NCBI GenBank assembly: GCA_003242885.1
Contig: QKMZ01000006.1
Location: 124,001 to 188,000, forward strand
Length of the DNA: 64,000 bases
Direction: 5' to 3'
Origin: Candidatus Melainabacteria bacterium
GTDB taxonomy: Bacteria; Cyanobacteriota; Vampirovibrionia; Obscuribacterales; Obscuribacteraceae
The position numbers and the translations under genes were made by a program. The notes below the pieces were generated by a model. That model made no database searches. It was not told the DNA's origin and was given only the letters and a program-made list of their open reading frames with translations. Shown piece after piece: positions 1-8,704 of the stretch (within the stretch, counting starts at the first letter, position 1; each line of letters opens with the position of its first letter).

Positions 1-61
1 TTTTTCAGACCTAAGGAACTTGAAGCATGTGCTGAACAGCAAACCGGTCAAGATAATAGCG

Positions 62-85
62 GAGGGCAGGATTTCTCCTGCCCTC
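62..85 (+). terminator. Rho-independent-type terminator of a gene left of the window
   Basis: A 10-bp perfect stem (62-71 pairs with 76-85) closes a 4-nt loop. A T-rich run follows at about 96-105 after an 11-nt gap. It probably ends a plus-strand gene lying left of the window. Bases 1-61 are too short to identify that gene, because more than one frame stays open. Confidence 0.6.
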
Positions 86-188
86 TGAGCTGACGTTTTT
101 CTTTTGGTTATAGATCTTCGTCAATTGTGATTGTTATGATGCAAAAATCGAGATAAGGTTCCCATCTGCCATGGAAATTTTATGACTC

Positions 189-650
189 TTATGCACCGCG
201 CTCTTGAAGGTGCCAACGATTGCTCATCTCCTGAGCTTGTCTAAACGGCACCAATTCGCCAAGAGGCAAATATTCTTTGAATTCGTCGCGTAGTTTGTCT
301 CTATCGTAATGTTCCATTGTTATGTACTTGTCTGCTCCGAGTGCACGGGCAGCGATTTGCAAACCATCTCTGACACTACGTGCAAACGTAGATGAATGGC
401 AGCAATAAAACACAAAGGGCACGGCGCTGCTCTTGGGGTTGCCTTTTGCAAATTTCAAGAAATCAAATACACTGCCGTCATGCTCCAAATGGACGGCTGA
501 GATGATTAAATCAAAATGGCGATGTTCCAGTAATGGTATAGCTTCTTCTATTGTTCGGACACGAACGAAGGAGCATTCGGGCAAGCTAGCCCTTATGTTA
601 GCTACGTTTTCATCCTTTTCTTGTAAAATCAAAATCTCTGGAATCATCAT
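189..650 (-). CDS. Stand-alone pseudo-receiver (CheY-like) protein
   Basis: This small single-domain protein has the alternating beta/alpha pattern of a response-regulator receiver: strand 1 ILIL followed by acidic residues, strand 3 DLIIS, strand 4 FVFY and strand 5 DKYIT. The phospho-accepting Asp after DLII is replaced (DLIISAVH), and the usual KP motif after strand 5 is ITMEH. Phosphorylation is therefore unlikely, and a protein-interaction or atypical receiver role is inferred. There is no output domain. I chose the ATG at 650 because a GGAG lies about 8 nt upstream; an upstream ATG at 668 would put that site inside the gene. No partner kinase is nearby. Confidence 0.65.
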   Translation of the reverse strand: MMIPEILILQEKDENVANIRASLPECSFVRVRTIEEAIPLLEHRHFDLIISAVHLEHDGSVFDFLKFAKGNPKSSAVPFVFYCCHSSTFARSVRDGLQIAARALGADKYITMEHYDRDKLRDEFKEYLPLGELVPFRQAQEMSNRWHLQERGA

Positions 651-1012
651 TAATTTTTCTCCGTGCATATTTCATGGCACTATGACTGCGTTTCGCGAGA
701 GCCGGTTCCTGGAAAATAGCGAGAGTAGGTCTTGCGCGAGTTTTGAAACAGCGCAGAAGGCGCTTGGGCAGTTAATTGCTGGTTTGCTTAATTTTGGTTT
801 GCTGACGAATTGAGTAAAGTTGCACTTAAAGACTGGGAACAACTGGCGGAACAATCACCAGTTTACCCTTGGGTATGCCTGTCCTCTCGAGTTCAGCTTT
901 GGCTGATATGGACTCAGACGATGGTGCTATGTCTAACTGTCGGCGTGTCTCAATGATCGCACGCGCGTCAAATTCAGAATTTTCTGCCAATTTGAGTAAT
1001 CGGGCCGTTCCC
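651..1012. other. Intergenic stretch without a clear gene
   Basis: Open frames exist on both strands (for example 826-1113 minus, 433-813 plus), but none shows a family resemblance or a convincing ribosome site. Most overlap the flanking genes. I see no strong hairpin or repeat here. Confidence 0.4.
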
Positions 1013-1429
1013 CTAAACCGGTTGAGAGTCCTTCCTGTCGTTGTCATAATTCTGCCGCGAAGTTTCAATCTCGCTCCACTCACTTTGAATCCACGAAACA
1101 AGTCCTTCAACATGTTTCAACATTCTACTGCCACGGTCACTGAGGGTGTATTCAACACGAGGAGGAATCTCGGCGTACTGTTTCCGAATTAGAATGCCAT
1201 CGCGCTCCAGGTGACGAAGTGTGTTTGTTAGCACCCGTTGAGATATTCCAGATACTGCTCTAATCAGCTCTGAAAAACGAAGCGTGTGATTTGAATTTTT
1301 TGCCAAAGTAACAAGTACGTAGAGGCTCCATTTATCGCCTAAATGTCCAAACGTGTCTCTTATGGGGCAGCGTGTGGCTGCGGCTTCCCACGGCAAAGAC
1401 GCTAACTCTCTGTCATCCTTCTTTTGCAT
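1013..1429 (-). CDS. HxlR-family winged-helix transcriptional regulator
   Basis: The 138-aa protein has the HxlR layout. It has an N-terminal CPIRDTFGHLGDKW segment (conserved Cys plus helix 1), a recognition region around ISQRVLTNTLRHLERDGI, the wing PPRVEYTLSDRG and a C-terminal helix. HxlR proteins are dimeric regulators that often sense electrophiles or redox state through the N-terminal Cys. The start at 1429 is preferred over an ATG at 1513, because the longer form adds unrelated residues and would overlap the divergent DoxX gene. The divergent neighbour is the likely target. Two other HxlR genes lie in this window, each facing an SDR. Confidence 0.85.
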   Translation of the reverse strand: MQKKDDRELASLPWEAAATRCPIRDTFGHLGDKWSLYVLVTLAKNSNHTLRFSELIRAVSGISQRVLTNTLRHLERDGILIRKQYAEIPPRVEYTLSDRGSRMLKHVEGLVSWIQSEWSEIETSRQNYDNDRKDSQPV

Positions 1430-1455
1430 ATGATTACCTGCGAGTAACTTGCTGA

Positions 1456-1474
1456 ACAATACATGCGTACTTGT
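1456..1474. promoter_or_regulatory. Candidate HxlR operator between divergent genes
   Basis: An imperfect inverted repeat (ACAATAC, ATGC, GTACTTGT) lies in the 101-bp gap between the divergent HxlR and DoxX starts. GTAC/GTACTT half-sites recur at the other two HxlR loci (9854-9889 and 25561-25604). Its role is inferred from position and symmetry only. Confidence 0.35.
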
Positions 1475-1530
1475 TTTGTCGTTGGCGAATCCTGATAATC
1501 GACCAAATATCACTACGCTGGAAAGTTAAG

Positions 1531-1965
1531 ATGCAAAATGGCAAACATAACCCAAAGACGCCACAGCGAAAGGCGCTCCACATCTCACTTTTGGTTGTCC
1601 AAGTTGTGATATGCGTTTTGTTTTTGACTGCAGGAATTATGAAACTGACAAGGCCTGTGAGTGAAATCTCAAAAATTTTCCCATGGACAGGTCAAGTCCC
1701 TGAAGTTTTTCTGCGCTCGATTGCTCTTATCGACATTGCTGGCGGTATTGGGATTTTATTACCATCGATCACCAGCATTTATCCCAAACTCACCGTCTTG
1801 GCTGCATTCGGATGTGCGTTATTGCAGGTTGCGGCAATCTGTTTTCACGCAGTGAGAAACGAATTGAGTTCGACACCGTTCAACTTCGTGCTGTTAGGCC
1901 TTTGTGTTTTTGTCATATGGGGAAGGTTCCGCACCATTTACGGCAAAACCAACACTGACTGGTAG
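1531..1965 (+). CDS. DoxX-like integral membrane protein
   Basis: A 144-aa protein with about four membrane segments. Helix 1 (LLVVQVVICVLFLTAGIMKL) ends in the AGxxKL motif typical of DoxX-like proteins, followed by a loop PVSEISKIFPW, a helix with DIAGGIGILLP, a third with LTVLAAFGCALLQVAA, and a final helix ending WGRF. DoxX-like proteins belong to redox or thiol-stress membrane complexes, but their exact role is often unclear. A GGAAAG site lies just upstream of the ATG at 1531. The gene is divergent from an HxlR regulator, a common arrangement for this family. Confidence 0.8.
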   Translation: MQNGKHNPKTPQRKALHISLLVVQVVICVLFLTAGIMKLTRPVSEISKIFPWTGQVPEVFLRSIALIDIAGGIGILLPSITSIYPKLTVLAAFGCALLQVAAICFHAVRNELSSTPFNFVLLGLCVFVIWGRFRTIYGKTNTDW

Positions 1966-2055
1966 CAGCACATCTATTTTGTTTATTCAGTTTCTGCTAC
2001 CAATTCAGCGTTTATCGTTTCGACCTTAGCAATCAGAAGTTGGATGCTCATCCTT

Positions 2056-2928
2056 CTAAACAATCGTCGGCAATTTCATTTTGGCCTTAGCTGGATCATC
2101 GAAGGCTGTGCTAACCGAGAGATCTTTCATCGTGTGATAGCTGTCCAGGTCTGCCTTAAGTTTCGTGGTGATGGATTCATACGCGTCAGATCCGAGTGCC
2201 AACTTTGTAATAGCAGTATCGGACTCCACTGCATGAATCATAGCTTTGGCAGCCTTTTGGGGATCACCAAAGTCCGTCGTTTCAAACATTTGCATCAATG
2301 CGGAATAAACAGGCATGTACGTTTCAGACAGATCACCTCGGTTAATGTTACTGCCGAATTCGGTCATAAATGCGCCGGGCTCAACCACGATTACTTTGAT
2401 GCCAAAGGGCGCTACTTCTTGTGTGAGGGCTTCGGATAGACCTTCCACGGCAAACTTAGTGCTGGAATAAATGCCGATTGCTGGGTACGCCAACCTGCCC
2501 ACTGTAGATCCAATGTTTAAAATATGGCCAGCACCTTGCTTGCGCAAAACTGGAAGGACAGCCCTGGTTACACGCAGCAAGCCAAATACATTAGTATCGA
2601 ATTGCGCGCGTATCAGTTCTTCGCTTGCATCTTCAATAGTGGCAAGCGAACCTGCGCCAGCGTTATTGACCACCACATCGATCTTGCCGAAGGCCGCAAG
2701 TCCGCTTTGAATTGCAGCGGTAATGCTGTCTGCATCAGCTACGTCAAGGCGAGCTGCATGAGCCTGGCTCGGATGTTTCGCTTGAAGGTCTTTTACTTTA
2801 TCAATATTACGGGCGGTGGCGATGACTTTGCCGCCAGCGGCGATGACTTCTTCCGCCAAGCTACGACCCAGTCCGGTGGAAGCTCCGGTGATAAACCAAA
2901 CCTTGTTCGTTTTGCCAATCAAATCCAT
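2056..2928 (-). CDS. Short-chain dehydrogenase/reductase (SDR), classical type
   Basis: A 290-aa Rossmann-fold oxidoreductase. Residues about 9-20 carry the cofactor motif TGASTGLG, an Arg after strand 2 (ATARN) suggests NADP(H), NNAGAG follows, and the active site shows Ser (IGSTVG) with YSSTK. The long C-terminal part resembles SDRs of unknown substrate that are often TetR-controlled. It lies 93 nt downstream of a TetR gene on the same strand. A 20-bp palindrome in that gap (2963-2982) would overlap its promoter. The substrate cannot be read from sequence. Confidence 0.85.
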   Translation of the reverse strand: MDLIGKTNKVWFITGASTGLGRSLAEEVIAAGGKVIATARNIDKVKDLQAKHPSQAHAARLDVADADSITAAIQSGLAAFGKIDVVVNNAGAGSLATIEDASEELIRAQFDTNVFGLLRVTRAVLPVLRKQGAGHILNIGSTVGRLAYPAIGIYSSTKFAVEGLSEALTQEVAPFGIKVIVVEPGAFMTEFGSNINRGDLSETYMPVYSALMQMFETTDFGDPQKAAKAMIHAVESDTAITKLALGSDAYESITTKLKADLDSYHTMKDLSVSTAFDDPAKAKMKLPTIV

Positions 2929-2962
2929 TTAAGTAACACCTCTTTCGTTGAGGTCACTAGAT

Positions 2963-2982
2963 TAGATTGAACGTTCATTCTA
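2963..2982. promoter_or_regulatory. Palindromic operator, probably for the adjacent TetR
   Basis: TAGA-T-TGAACGTTCA-T-TCTA is a near-perfect 20-bp palindrome with a perfect 10-bp core. It sits about 35 bp upstream of the SDR start, downstream of the TetR gene. Size and symmetry fit a TetR dimer site. Assignment to this TetR is inference. Confidence 0.55.
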
Positions 2983-3021
2983 GTCAAGCATACTTAAAGA
3001 GAAAAGGTTCTGTACGAACCC

Positions 3022-3594
3022 CTAGTCTCTTTCTACAACCGATTCGTAGCAGATTGCGGCAACTTGTTGCAAAACATTTATGGGGTATTCGTTTGGATGT
3101 TTCGCTATCCGCCCTGCAACTCCTACAGTAAGTTCTGCAAGAATCTCCAAAGGCAGTTCCTTCAGAAGTCCGCCCTCTTTTTTACTCTTAAAAAAGTTCG
3201 CCAAGAGAAGATAATTTGGATCTTCCATCATTGTGCTTGGCTTATTATCCTGGCTATAGCAGGGTAGATTCTCATACTGGCTTAAAAACTTGGTTTCATT
3301 CGGGTGGCTTCGGTAAAAGTCGTACGCGTTTTGCCAAACCTGCAAAAAAGCCTCACGAAGGGGCATGCTGCTATCAATGTGCACTGCGAGTGAATTGAGC
3401 ATGCGAGCCTTTATTGAATAATAAAGCTGGGTGAGGATGTCATCTTTACTTGGGAAATAATGGTAAATGATGCCAGGGCTGGCGCCGGAACGCTTGGCGA
3501 GCTGTGACATGGGTGCGTCATTGATACCGCGCTCCACGACGAGCTCCAGCATTGCTTGCAGTATTGCTTCTTTACGATCCGGTTTGACAATCAT
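3022..3594 (-). CDS. TetR/AcrR-family transcriptional regulator
   Basis: A 190-aa protein with an N-terminal TetR DNA-binding domain (residues about 5-50): RKEAILQAMLELVVERG, then AKRSGASPGIIYHYFPSKDDIL, the helix-turn-helix with the classic YHYF. The C-terminal ligand domain is divergent and gives no clue to the effector. In-frame ATGs also exist at 3657 and 3666. I chose 3594 because the family domain begins right there and the extra residues are unrelated; no start has a strong ribosome site. It precedes an SDR gene with a palindrome between them, so local repression of that oxidoreductase is likely. Confidence 0.8.
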   Translation of the reverse strand: MIVKPDRKEAILQAMLELVVERGINDAPMSQLAKRSGASPGIIYHYFPSKDDILTQLYYSIKARMLNSLAVHIDSSMPLREAFLQVWQNAYDFYRSHPNETKFLSQYENLPCYSQDNKPSTMMEDPNYLLLANFFKSKKEGGLLKELPLEILAELTVGVAGRIAKHPNEYPINVLQQVAAICYESVVERD

Positions 3595-3734
3595 GGCAAC
3601 AACAATAACACGAAGGCTTTTGCTTGAGAATGCTCGCCGTGTATGCGCCGACGTCATGGTCAGCACGGATCAGAAAGTGCATTGTCACTGCCACTAGATT
3701 CGACTGACACATTGCACGGATTGCCAGAGGCACC

Positions 3735-3810
3735 ATAAGTAGTGGCACCAGCATAAGATTCGAACAGCAATTATAAGTAGTGGCACCGGAATAATATTCC
3801 AACGACATTC
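3735..3810. repeat. Two tandem 38-bp repeats upstream of the TetR gene
   Basis: Two adjacent 38-bp units (3735-3772 and 3773-3810) share an identical first 15 bases, ATAAGTAGTGGCACC, and a similar remainder with ATTC-AAC. A further GGCACC lies at 3729-3734. They occupy the 415-bp non-coding stretch between the TetR start (3594) and the TolC stop (4010), where I see no gene. They may bind a regulator of the TetR/SDR unit. Confidence 0.5.
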
Positions 3811-4009
3811 TTATCGCTTCTTTGCTTTGCTCTAAGTGCCGGCGTATCAGAATGATCGAATGAGTCTCGAAATGCCGCCATATCCTCGATCATAGCCTCG
3901 CACCCCCGGTCGTATGCTGAGGTGTCGTGTATTTTGCATGCTCGGCGAAATTTTGCGCGATAACAGAAAGAGTTTATGCTGTGGGATATGAGTTTCTCTA
4001 TCTCCTAAC

Positions 4010-5722
4010 CTACAAAATCGGCTTGTCGGCACTGAGATTGTCTACGGACACTAGACCGAGTTCACGTACGAGCTGCACTTGAGCAATATTAAAGTCAGTG
4101 ATCGCCTGCGCTTTGGCAATCTGTGCTTGTGTGTAGTCGCGTTGGGCTGTCAGTACATCAAGATGGGTGCCAACACCGGTTTGATATCGAACACCAGCTA
4201 GTCTTAGCTCTTCCAATGCAGCCATTACTCGATTGTCTGACTCTATAATGTTTTGCTCTGTAGACAGGCTCGTAATATAGGCAGTCCTCACCGACTGGAT
4301 TACCTGCACAACCTTTTTCTTCAATTCCACATTTGCGGCACTGGCGCGAGTTTTGGCCGCCGCGATATTGGCCGCGTCTACCGTACCGAGACCGCCGAGC
4401 TGCCAGTTTAGATTGAGTCCGAGGAAGTAGAGAGTATTCAGGCTTTCTCGTGAATTGCCGTTCGCGCCGATACCGTAAACATTGCCGACAAAGTCCACTG
4501 TGGGTTGCAGGACCGAGCTGGCTATAACTATTTGTGATTTGGCCGCGCGCCTTTGCTCAATCAGGTCTTTGAGTTCCGGTCTATTGAACAATGCTGTTTT
4601 GACAAGATCTTCCACCTTTTGCGTCCGCTTGAGCAACACCTTGCGGTCCACGGCCAAGGCCGGCTTTAAGTCTATATCCATGTCGTAATTCAATAAAGCA
4701 GCCAAGTCGATTGCAGCTCGTCGTCTATTTACCTGCTGGTTCAGTAGATTTTGCCGATCTGCGGCGAGTTGTTGCCGAGCTTGTAAAACATCGAGATTTG
4801 TGCCAAACCCATGCTCAAATCTGTGAGTGCTGACACGCACTTGCTCTTCCGATGTGTCGGCGGCGCGGATGCGGATCTGCAAGATGCTCTCTTCCAGGGC
4901 AAGTTGGTAATATCGGCGAGCGATATCAGTAAGCGCGTCACTATAAGTCGCGTGCTCTTTGGCATTAGCAGCATTGAGCTGGTGCTTGCTCTGTATAGCG
5001 CCGAACATCACCTTACCGCCCTGGAAGACGTGGTATTTGAAGCCAGCGTTGGCGATCATGAATGGACCGTTGAGTTTGATTCTAGATATGGTGTTATTTA
5101 TAGGGAGATTGATGTTTCCGTTAAACCAATATTGTTGATCTCCCAGTACAACGTCAGGCAAGAAGCGGCCAAGTGAGCTCAAATAGTCATATTTTGCAGC
5201 CTTTGCGGTTTTACTCGAGAGCTTGATATCTAGATTATTGGTGACACAGACAGTTAGCAAATCCTTAAGAGTGATATTTTGAGAACGTTTTGCGTCTATC
5301 GAAAATGGATTCATGTTCTGCTCGACAGTAATCAGCCCTGATAGCCTTGGACTTTTCATCAATAGAGAATTGTCCTGGAAAACGCTGATTTCTCCGAGTG
5401 ACTTATCTCCAACCAGTTGGCTGTATTTGATTGACTTTGTCGGTAGCGAAGGCATTTGCCTGGTATCATCGACTTTTTCGTTAATATATATGGGGGCACT
5501 GATAGCTGTTGGCTGCGACTTTGTCAAAGCGCTTGCTTCTTTGCTGTAAGCATGGAGTTGCTCTTTGTACAGAACACCGGTGGGCACGCTCGGCGTATCG
5601 TCAGCGCGGGCTGGTGCTGCCAGCGATATGCTGAAGACGGCGGAGACGGTGCCAATAGTCGCCAAAGCCCTTTGAGCTCGAGGGAAAAGACCTGCTGATA
5701 GCTGCTCATTAGTGCATTTCAT
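4010..5722 (-). CDS. TolC-family outer-membrane efflux channel
   Basis: A 570-aa protein with an N-terminal signal peptide (hydrophobic core near residues 20-36, cleavage likely after APARA). Two outer-membrane-efflux repeats follow, rich in long amphipathic helices (for example LEESILQIRIRAADTSEEQ) and ending LVRELGL. It would be the outer-membrane exit duct for the adjacent HlyD and MFS components. The start at 5722 (ATG) is preferred over GTG 5731 because AGGTG lies upstream. Its first codons overlap the MFS stop, so translation is probably coupled. It is the last gene of the efflux operon. Confidence 0.9.
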   Translation of the reverse strand: MKCTNEQLSAGLFPRAQRALATIGTVSAVFSISLAAPARADDTPSVPTGVLYKEQLHAYSKEASALTKSQPTAISAPIYINEKVDDTRQMPSLPTKSIKYSQLVGDKSLGEISVFQDNSLLMKSPRLSGLITVEQNMNPFSIDAKRSQNITLKDLLTVCVTNNLDIKLSSKTAKAAKYDYLSSLGRFLPDVVLGDQQYWFNGNINLPINNTISRIKLNGPFMIANAGFKYHVFQGGKVMFGAIQSKHQLNAANAKEHATYSDALTDIARRYYQLALEESILQIRIRAADTSEEQVRVSTHRFEHGFGTNLDVLQARQQLAADRQNLLNQQVNRRRAAIDLAALLNYDMDIDLKPALAVDRKVLLKRTQKVEDLVKTALFNRPELKDLIEQRRAAKSQIVIASSVLQPTVDFVGNVYGIGANGNSRESLNTLYFLGLNLNWQLGGLGTVDAANIAAAKTRASAANVELKKKVVQVIQSVRTAYITSLSTEQNIIESDNRVMAALEELRLAGVRYQTGVGTHLDVLTAQRDYTQAQIAKAQAITDFNIAQVQLVRELGLVSVDNLSADKPIL

Positions 5723-7304
5723 GACTGACACCTGTTTTAGTTTTTTCCAAACACAAAACTGCTAGACCGCCCAAACTGAGGACAATCGCAAAAATGAAGA
5801 AACAATCGCTAAAAGCGAGTAGATTTGCCTGCTTGCGTATGCTGAAGTCGACGATAGCTACAGCCTGCTGTTGCGCCAGCTCCAGGCTGCTACCTTTGGT
5901 CACTAAACTACCGACCAGTGTGTTGATCCTTTCCTGTAGCGCCTGAGAATAGATGCTGGCTGATTCGCCGATAAATTGTGAGTGAAATTTTTCGCGCTGG
6001 GTGAGCAGCATACCGACACCGGCTATACCAAAGGAGCCGCCGAGGTTGCGTGTCATATTGTAGAGTGCAGAGGCGGAGCCAAGTTTGGATGGTTCGATGC
6101 CGGCAGTTGCCACCCCGGAAAGGGGGATAAAGATAAACGGTAGGCCGATGGCGCGCACTATTTGTGGTATCACAAATTGTGGGCCGCTAAAATCATTGTT
6201 GAGCGGTATGTTGATGGCAAAGCCAGTGACAAACATTGCGATGCCAAAGAAGATAAGTAGTCTCGAATCGAACTTTTGCATCAGGATCGGCACAAATGGA
6301 TTGACAAATAATTGAGGGATACCAAACCAGATCATGACTGCACCGATCTGGGCCGCGTTGTATCCGTGGATCTGCGAAAGGTAGACCGGCAAGAGATAAG
6401 TAGGACCATAAAGACCTGCTCCTACAGTGAGATTGGCGATTGCAGCAAACGCGAAGTTGCGCTTATTGAAAAGGCGCAATTCGATAAATGGATTCTTGAC
6501 TTTGAGCTCAATGATCAAAGCGGCTGTCAGGCTTACTGCCGCTATCACAGCCATGCGCACGATAAAGTCGGAGCCGAGCCAGTCTTTACGATTACCTTCT
6601 TCTAAAAACGTCTCCAGGCAGCCGAGGCCGACCGCCATAAACATGATGCCGAACCAGTCGCCTTTTTTCAGTAGATCCAATTGAGCTTCGGATTTCTCTA
6701 GTGCCAAGCCTAGCACCGCAACAAGGAGGATGCCCGGAATGATATTGAGATAGAAAACGAAGGGCCAACCATAATTGTCAGTTATCCAACCACCTAGGCT
6801 GGGGCCTATTGCCGGTGCGAAAGTAGCGGATATACCAAACATAGCCAGTCCAATAGGGTGTTTGGATAGAGGCAACTTTTGCAAAATCAGTTGCATCGCC
6901 AGTGGTATCAGAACACCTCCGGTGAAGCCCTGTACGGCGCGAAAAAATATCATTGAAGACAGATCTCTTGCTACACCGCAAAGGCAGGAGAAAATGACGA
7001 AGAGAACAGTGTTGAAGAGGAGAAAGTTCTTTAAGCCGAATGCTCTGGACAGCCAGGCACTTAGAGGGATAACGATGATTTCTGCAATTAGATAAGATGT
7101 AGAGATCCACGACCCTTCATCAATAGTGGCGCCCAGCGTGCCCTGTATGTCAGCCAGAGATGAGTTTGTGATCTGGATGTCGAGGATGGCCATAAAGGCG
7201 CCCAGACAGGCTCCCACCACGATGATCCAGTCTCTCAGGCTGACGTGGCGCTCAGGAGTAGTGCTTGAATTCGCTGCAGGCAAATGTTTGCTTGCTGTCG
7301 TCAT
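5709..7304 (-). CDS. DHA2-family MFS drug exporter (EmrB/QacA type)
   Basis: A 531-aa transporter with about 14 membrane segments. The first helix carries the DHA2 signature DIQITNSSL. It is followed by the TSYLIAEI helix, the loop with LSRAFGLKN, and motif C-like GPSLGGWITDNYGW in helix 5. It would pump hydrophobic drugs or signals from the inner membrane using proton flow, passing them to HlyD and TolC. The start lies 1 nt after the HlyD stop, and its own stop overlaps the TolC gene. This is a tight tripartite operon; the substrate is unknown. Confidence 0.92.
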   Translation of the reverse strand: MTTASKHLPAANSSTTPERHVSLRDWIIVVGACLGAFMAILDIQITNSSLADIQGTLGATIDEGSWISTSYLIAEIIVIPLSAWLSRAFGLKNFLLFNTVLFVIFSCLCGVARDLSSMIFFRAVQGFTGGVLIPLAMQLILQKLPLSKHPIGLAMFGISATFAPAIGPSLGGWITDNYGWPFVFYLNIIPGILLVAVLGLALEKSEAQLDLLKKGDWFGIMFMAVGLGCLETFLEEGNRKDWLGSDFIVRMAVIAAVSLTAALIIELKVKNPFIELRLFNKRNFAFAAIANLTVGAGLYGPTYLLPVYLSQIHGYNAAQIGAVMIWFGIPQLFVNPFVPILMQKFDSRLLIFFGIAMFVTGFAINIPLNNDFSGPQFVIPQIVRAIGLPFIFIPLSGVATAGIEPSKLGSASALYNMTRNLGGSFGIAGVGMLLTQREKFHSQFIGESASIYSQALQERINTLVGSLVTKGSSLELAQQQAVAIVDFSIRKQANLLAFSDCFFIFAIVLSLGGLAVLCLEKTKTGVSHEMH

Positions 7305-7305
7305 T

Positions 7306-8622
7306 TTAATGTACCTTCACTTTGACTACGCACGACATGCCTGGAGTCATGCGCTCTTTAAATGATTCTGGTGTGCTGGCATCGATGACGATTTTGACGG
7401 GCACTCGCTGCACGATCTTTGTGAAGTTGCCGGTGGCATTGTCCGGTGGCAGCAGTGCGAAAGCAGCACCAGAAGCGGGAGAAAAACTATCAACACGACC
7501 AGCAAATTCATGATCGCCGAGTGCATCGACCGTAAACTTCACTTTTTGGCCTACGCGGATATCGCGTAATTGAGTTTCTTTATAATTGGCAACGACCCAT
7601 TTTTCATCGCTAATGATAGCTAGCAGGGGGCTGCCGGACTGTACGCGCTGGCCTACCTCGACTGTTTTGCGTCCGATACGCCCGGCAATCGGGGCTAAAA
7701 TGCGTGTATAACAGAGCTTCAGTTTTGCATTATCGAGATCTACGAGTGCCTCGTGCACGGAATATTCCTGAGATATTTTTTGCTTTGTATTGACCCCGAT
7801 TTGCTGATTGGCTGCCTGAGCCTGGTCTCCTGAAGCTTTAGCAGAAATGTACTGCGCTCTTGCTACCTCAAGCTGTGATTGAGCCTCTTTAAGCTTTGTG
7901 TGCGCTTGCTCTAGCGCATTCACTGCAGCTTCCCTGGCGGCCTGGGCGACATCATAGTCACGACGAGCGGTGTCAAGATTTTCAGTAGCTACCGCACCGG
8001 CTAATTCCAGAGCCGAGTAACGGTGCAGATCGAGCTCTGTTTTCTTGAGCTCGGCTTCCCGCTGGGTGAGAAGTTCTTTGGCCACCGAAATGCCGACTTC
8101 AGCTTCGTGTACGACGTGCTCTTCGCGAGCAATAGAGTGGGTGGCAGAGACCATAGAAGCATTGGCGGTTTTATTGGCATACTGAGCATTGGATGATGCA
8201 AATGCCACTATATTTTTGGCGACTGATACTTCTTTTTGAAGCTTGGCTAGATGCGCTTCTGCTTTGCGCACCCCGATTATTTCGTCCCGGTCGTCGAGTG
8301 TGGCAATCAAATCGCCTGCTTTTACAAGCTGATTGTCATTGACCACTACCGAGCTAACAGTACCCGCTATACGCGGGCCGACCGTATGAATGTGACCGGT
8401 GATATAGGCATTGTCCGTCTCAATTTGCGATAGGAGCTCCATTGCAAACGGATAACCGACAATTGCCGCCAGAAATATCAGTATAACGACGATAATTAAG
8501 AGCCATATTTTCGTGACGCCACCATTTTTGGTGACGACAACCGGCTCCTCTACTGGAGTGTGGGTTTCTATGGTATCCGTCGTGTCGTTCTCTTTATTAG
8601 TTTGAATCACAGTGTCTTGCAT
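7306..8622 (-). CDS. HlyD/EmrA-family membrane-fusion protein
   Basis: A 438-aa periplasmic adaptor anchored by one N-terminal helix (residues about 38-62, IWLLIIVVILIFLAAIV). It has the biotinyl-lipoyl half motif VSSVVVNDNQLVKAGDLIATLD, a long coiled-coil hairpin rich in Ala/Glu (residues about 120-290), a second lipoyl half (ILAPIAGRIGRKTVEVGQ) and a beta-barrel end. It bridges the inner-membrane MFS pump and the TolC channel. It is the first structural gene after the TetR regulator (82-nt gap), with AGGTGG before the ATG. Confidence 0.9.
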   Translation of the reverse strand: MQDTVIQTNKENDTTDTIETHTPVEEPVVVTKNGGVTKIWLLIIVVILIFLAAIVGYPFAMELLSQIETDNAYITGHIHTVGPRIAGTVSSVVVNDNQLVKAGDLIATLDDRDEIIGVRKAEAHLAKLQKEVSVAKNIVAFASSNAQYANKTANASMVSATHSIAREEHVVHEAEVGISVAKELLTQREAELKKTELDLHRYSALELAGAVATENLDTARRDYDVAQAAREAAVNALEQAHTKLKEAQSQLEVARAQYISAKASGDQAQAANQQIGVNTKQKISQEYSVHEALVDLDNAKLKLCYTRILAPIAGRIGRKTVEVGQRVQSGSPLLAIISDEKWVVANYKETQLRDIRVGQKVKFTVDALGDHEFAGRVDSFSPASGAAFALLPPDNATGNFTKIVQRVPVKIVIDASTPESFKERMTPGMSCVVKVKVH

Positions 8623-8704
8623 TTTTCACCACCTGTAGAAGGCGCACGGAATCAGGGCTACGAGAGCCCGAGCAGCATTGATTGTCTTGATTAATTAGCT
8701 ACGT

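Noticed and set aside
826..1113. A 95-aa minus-strand frame overlapping the end of the HxlR gene
   Set aside because: No recognisable protein, no ribosome site, and most of it overlaps a clear regulator in another frame.
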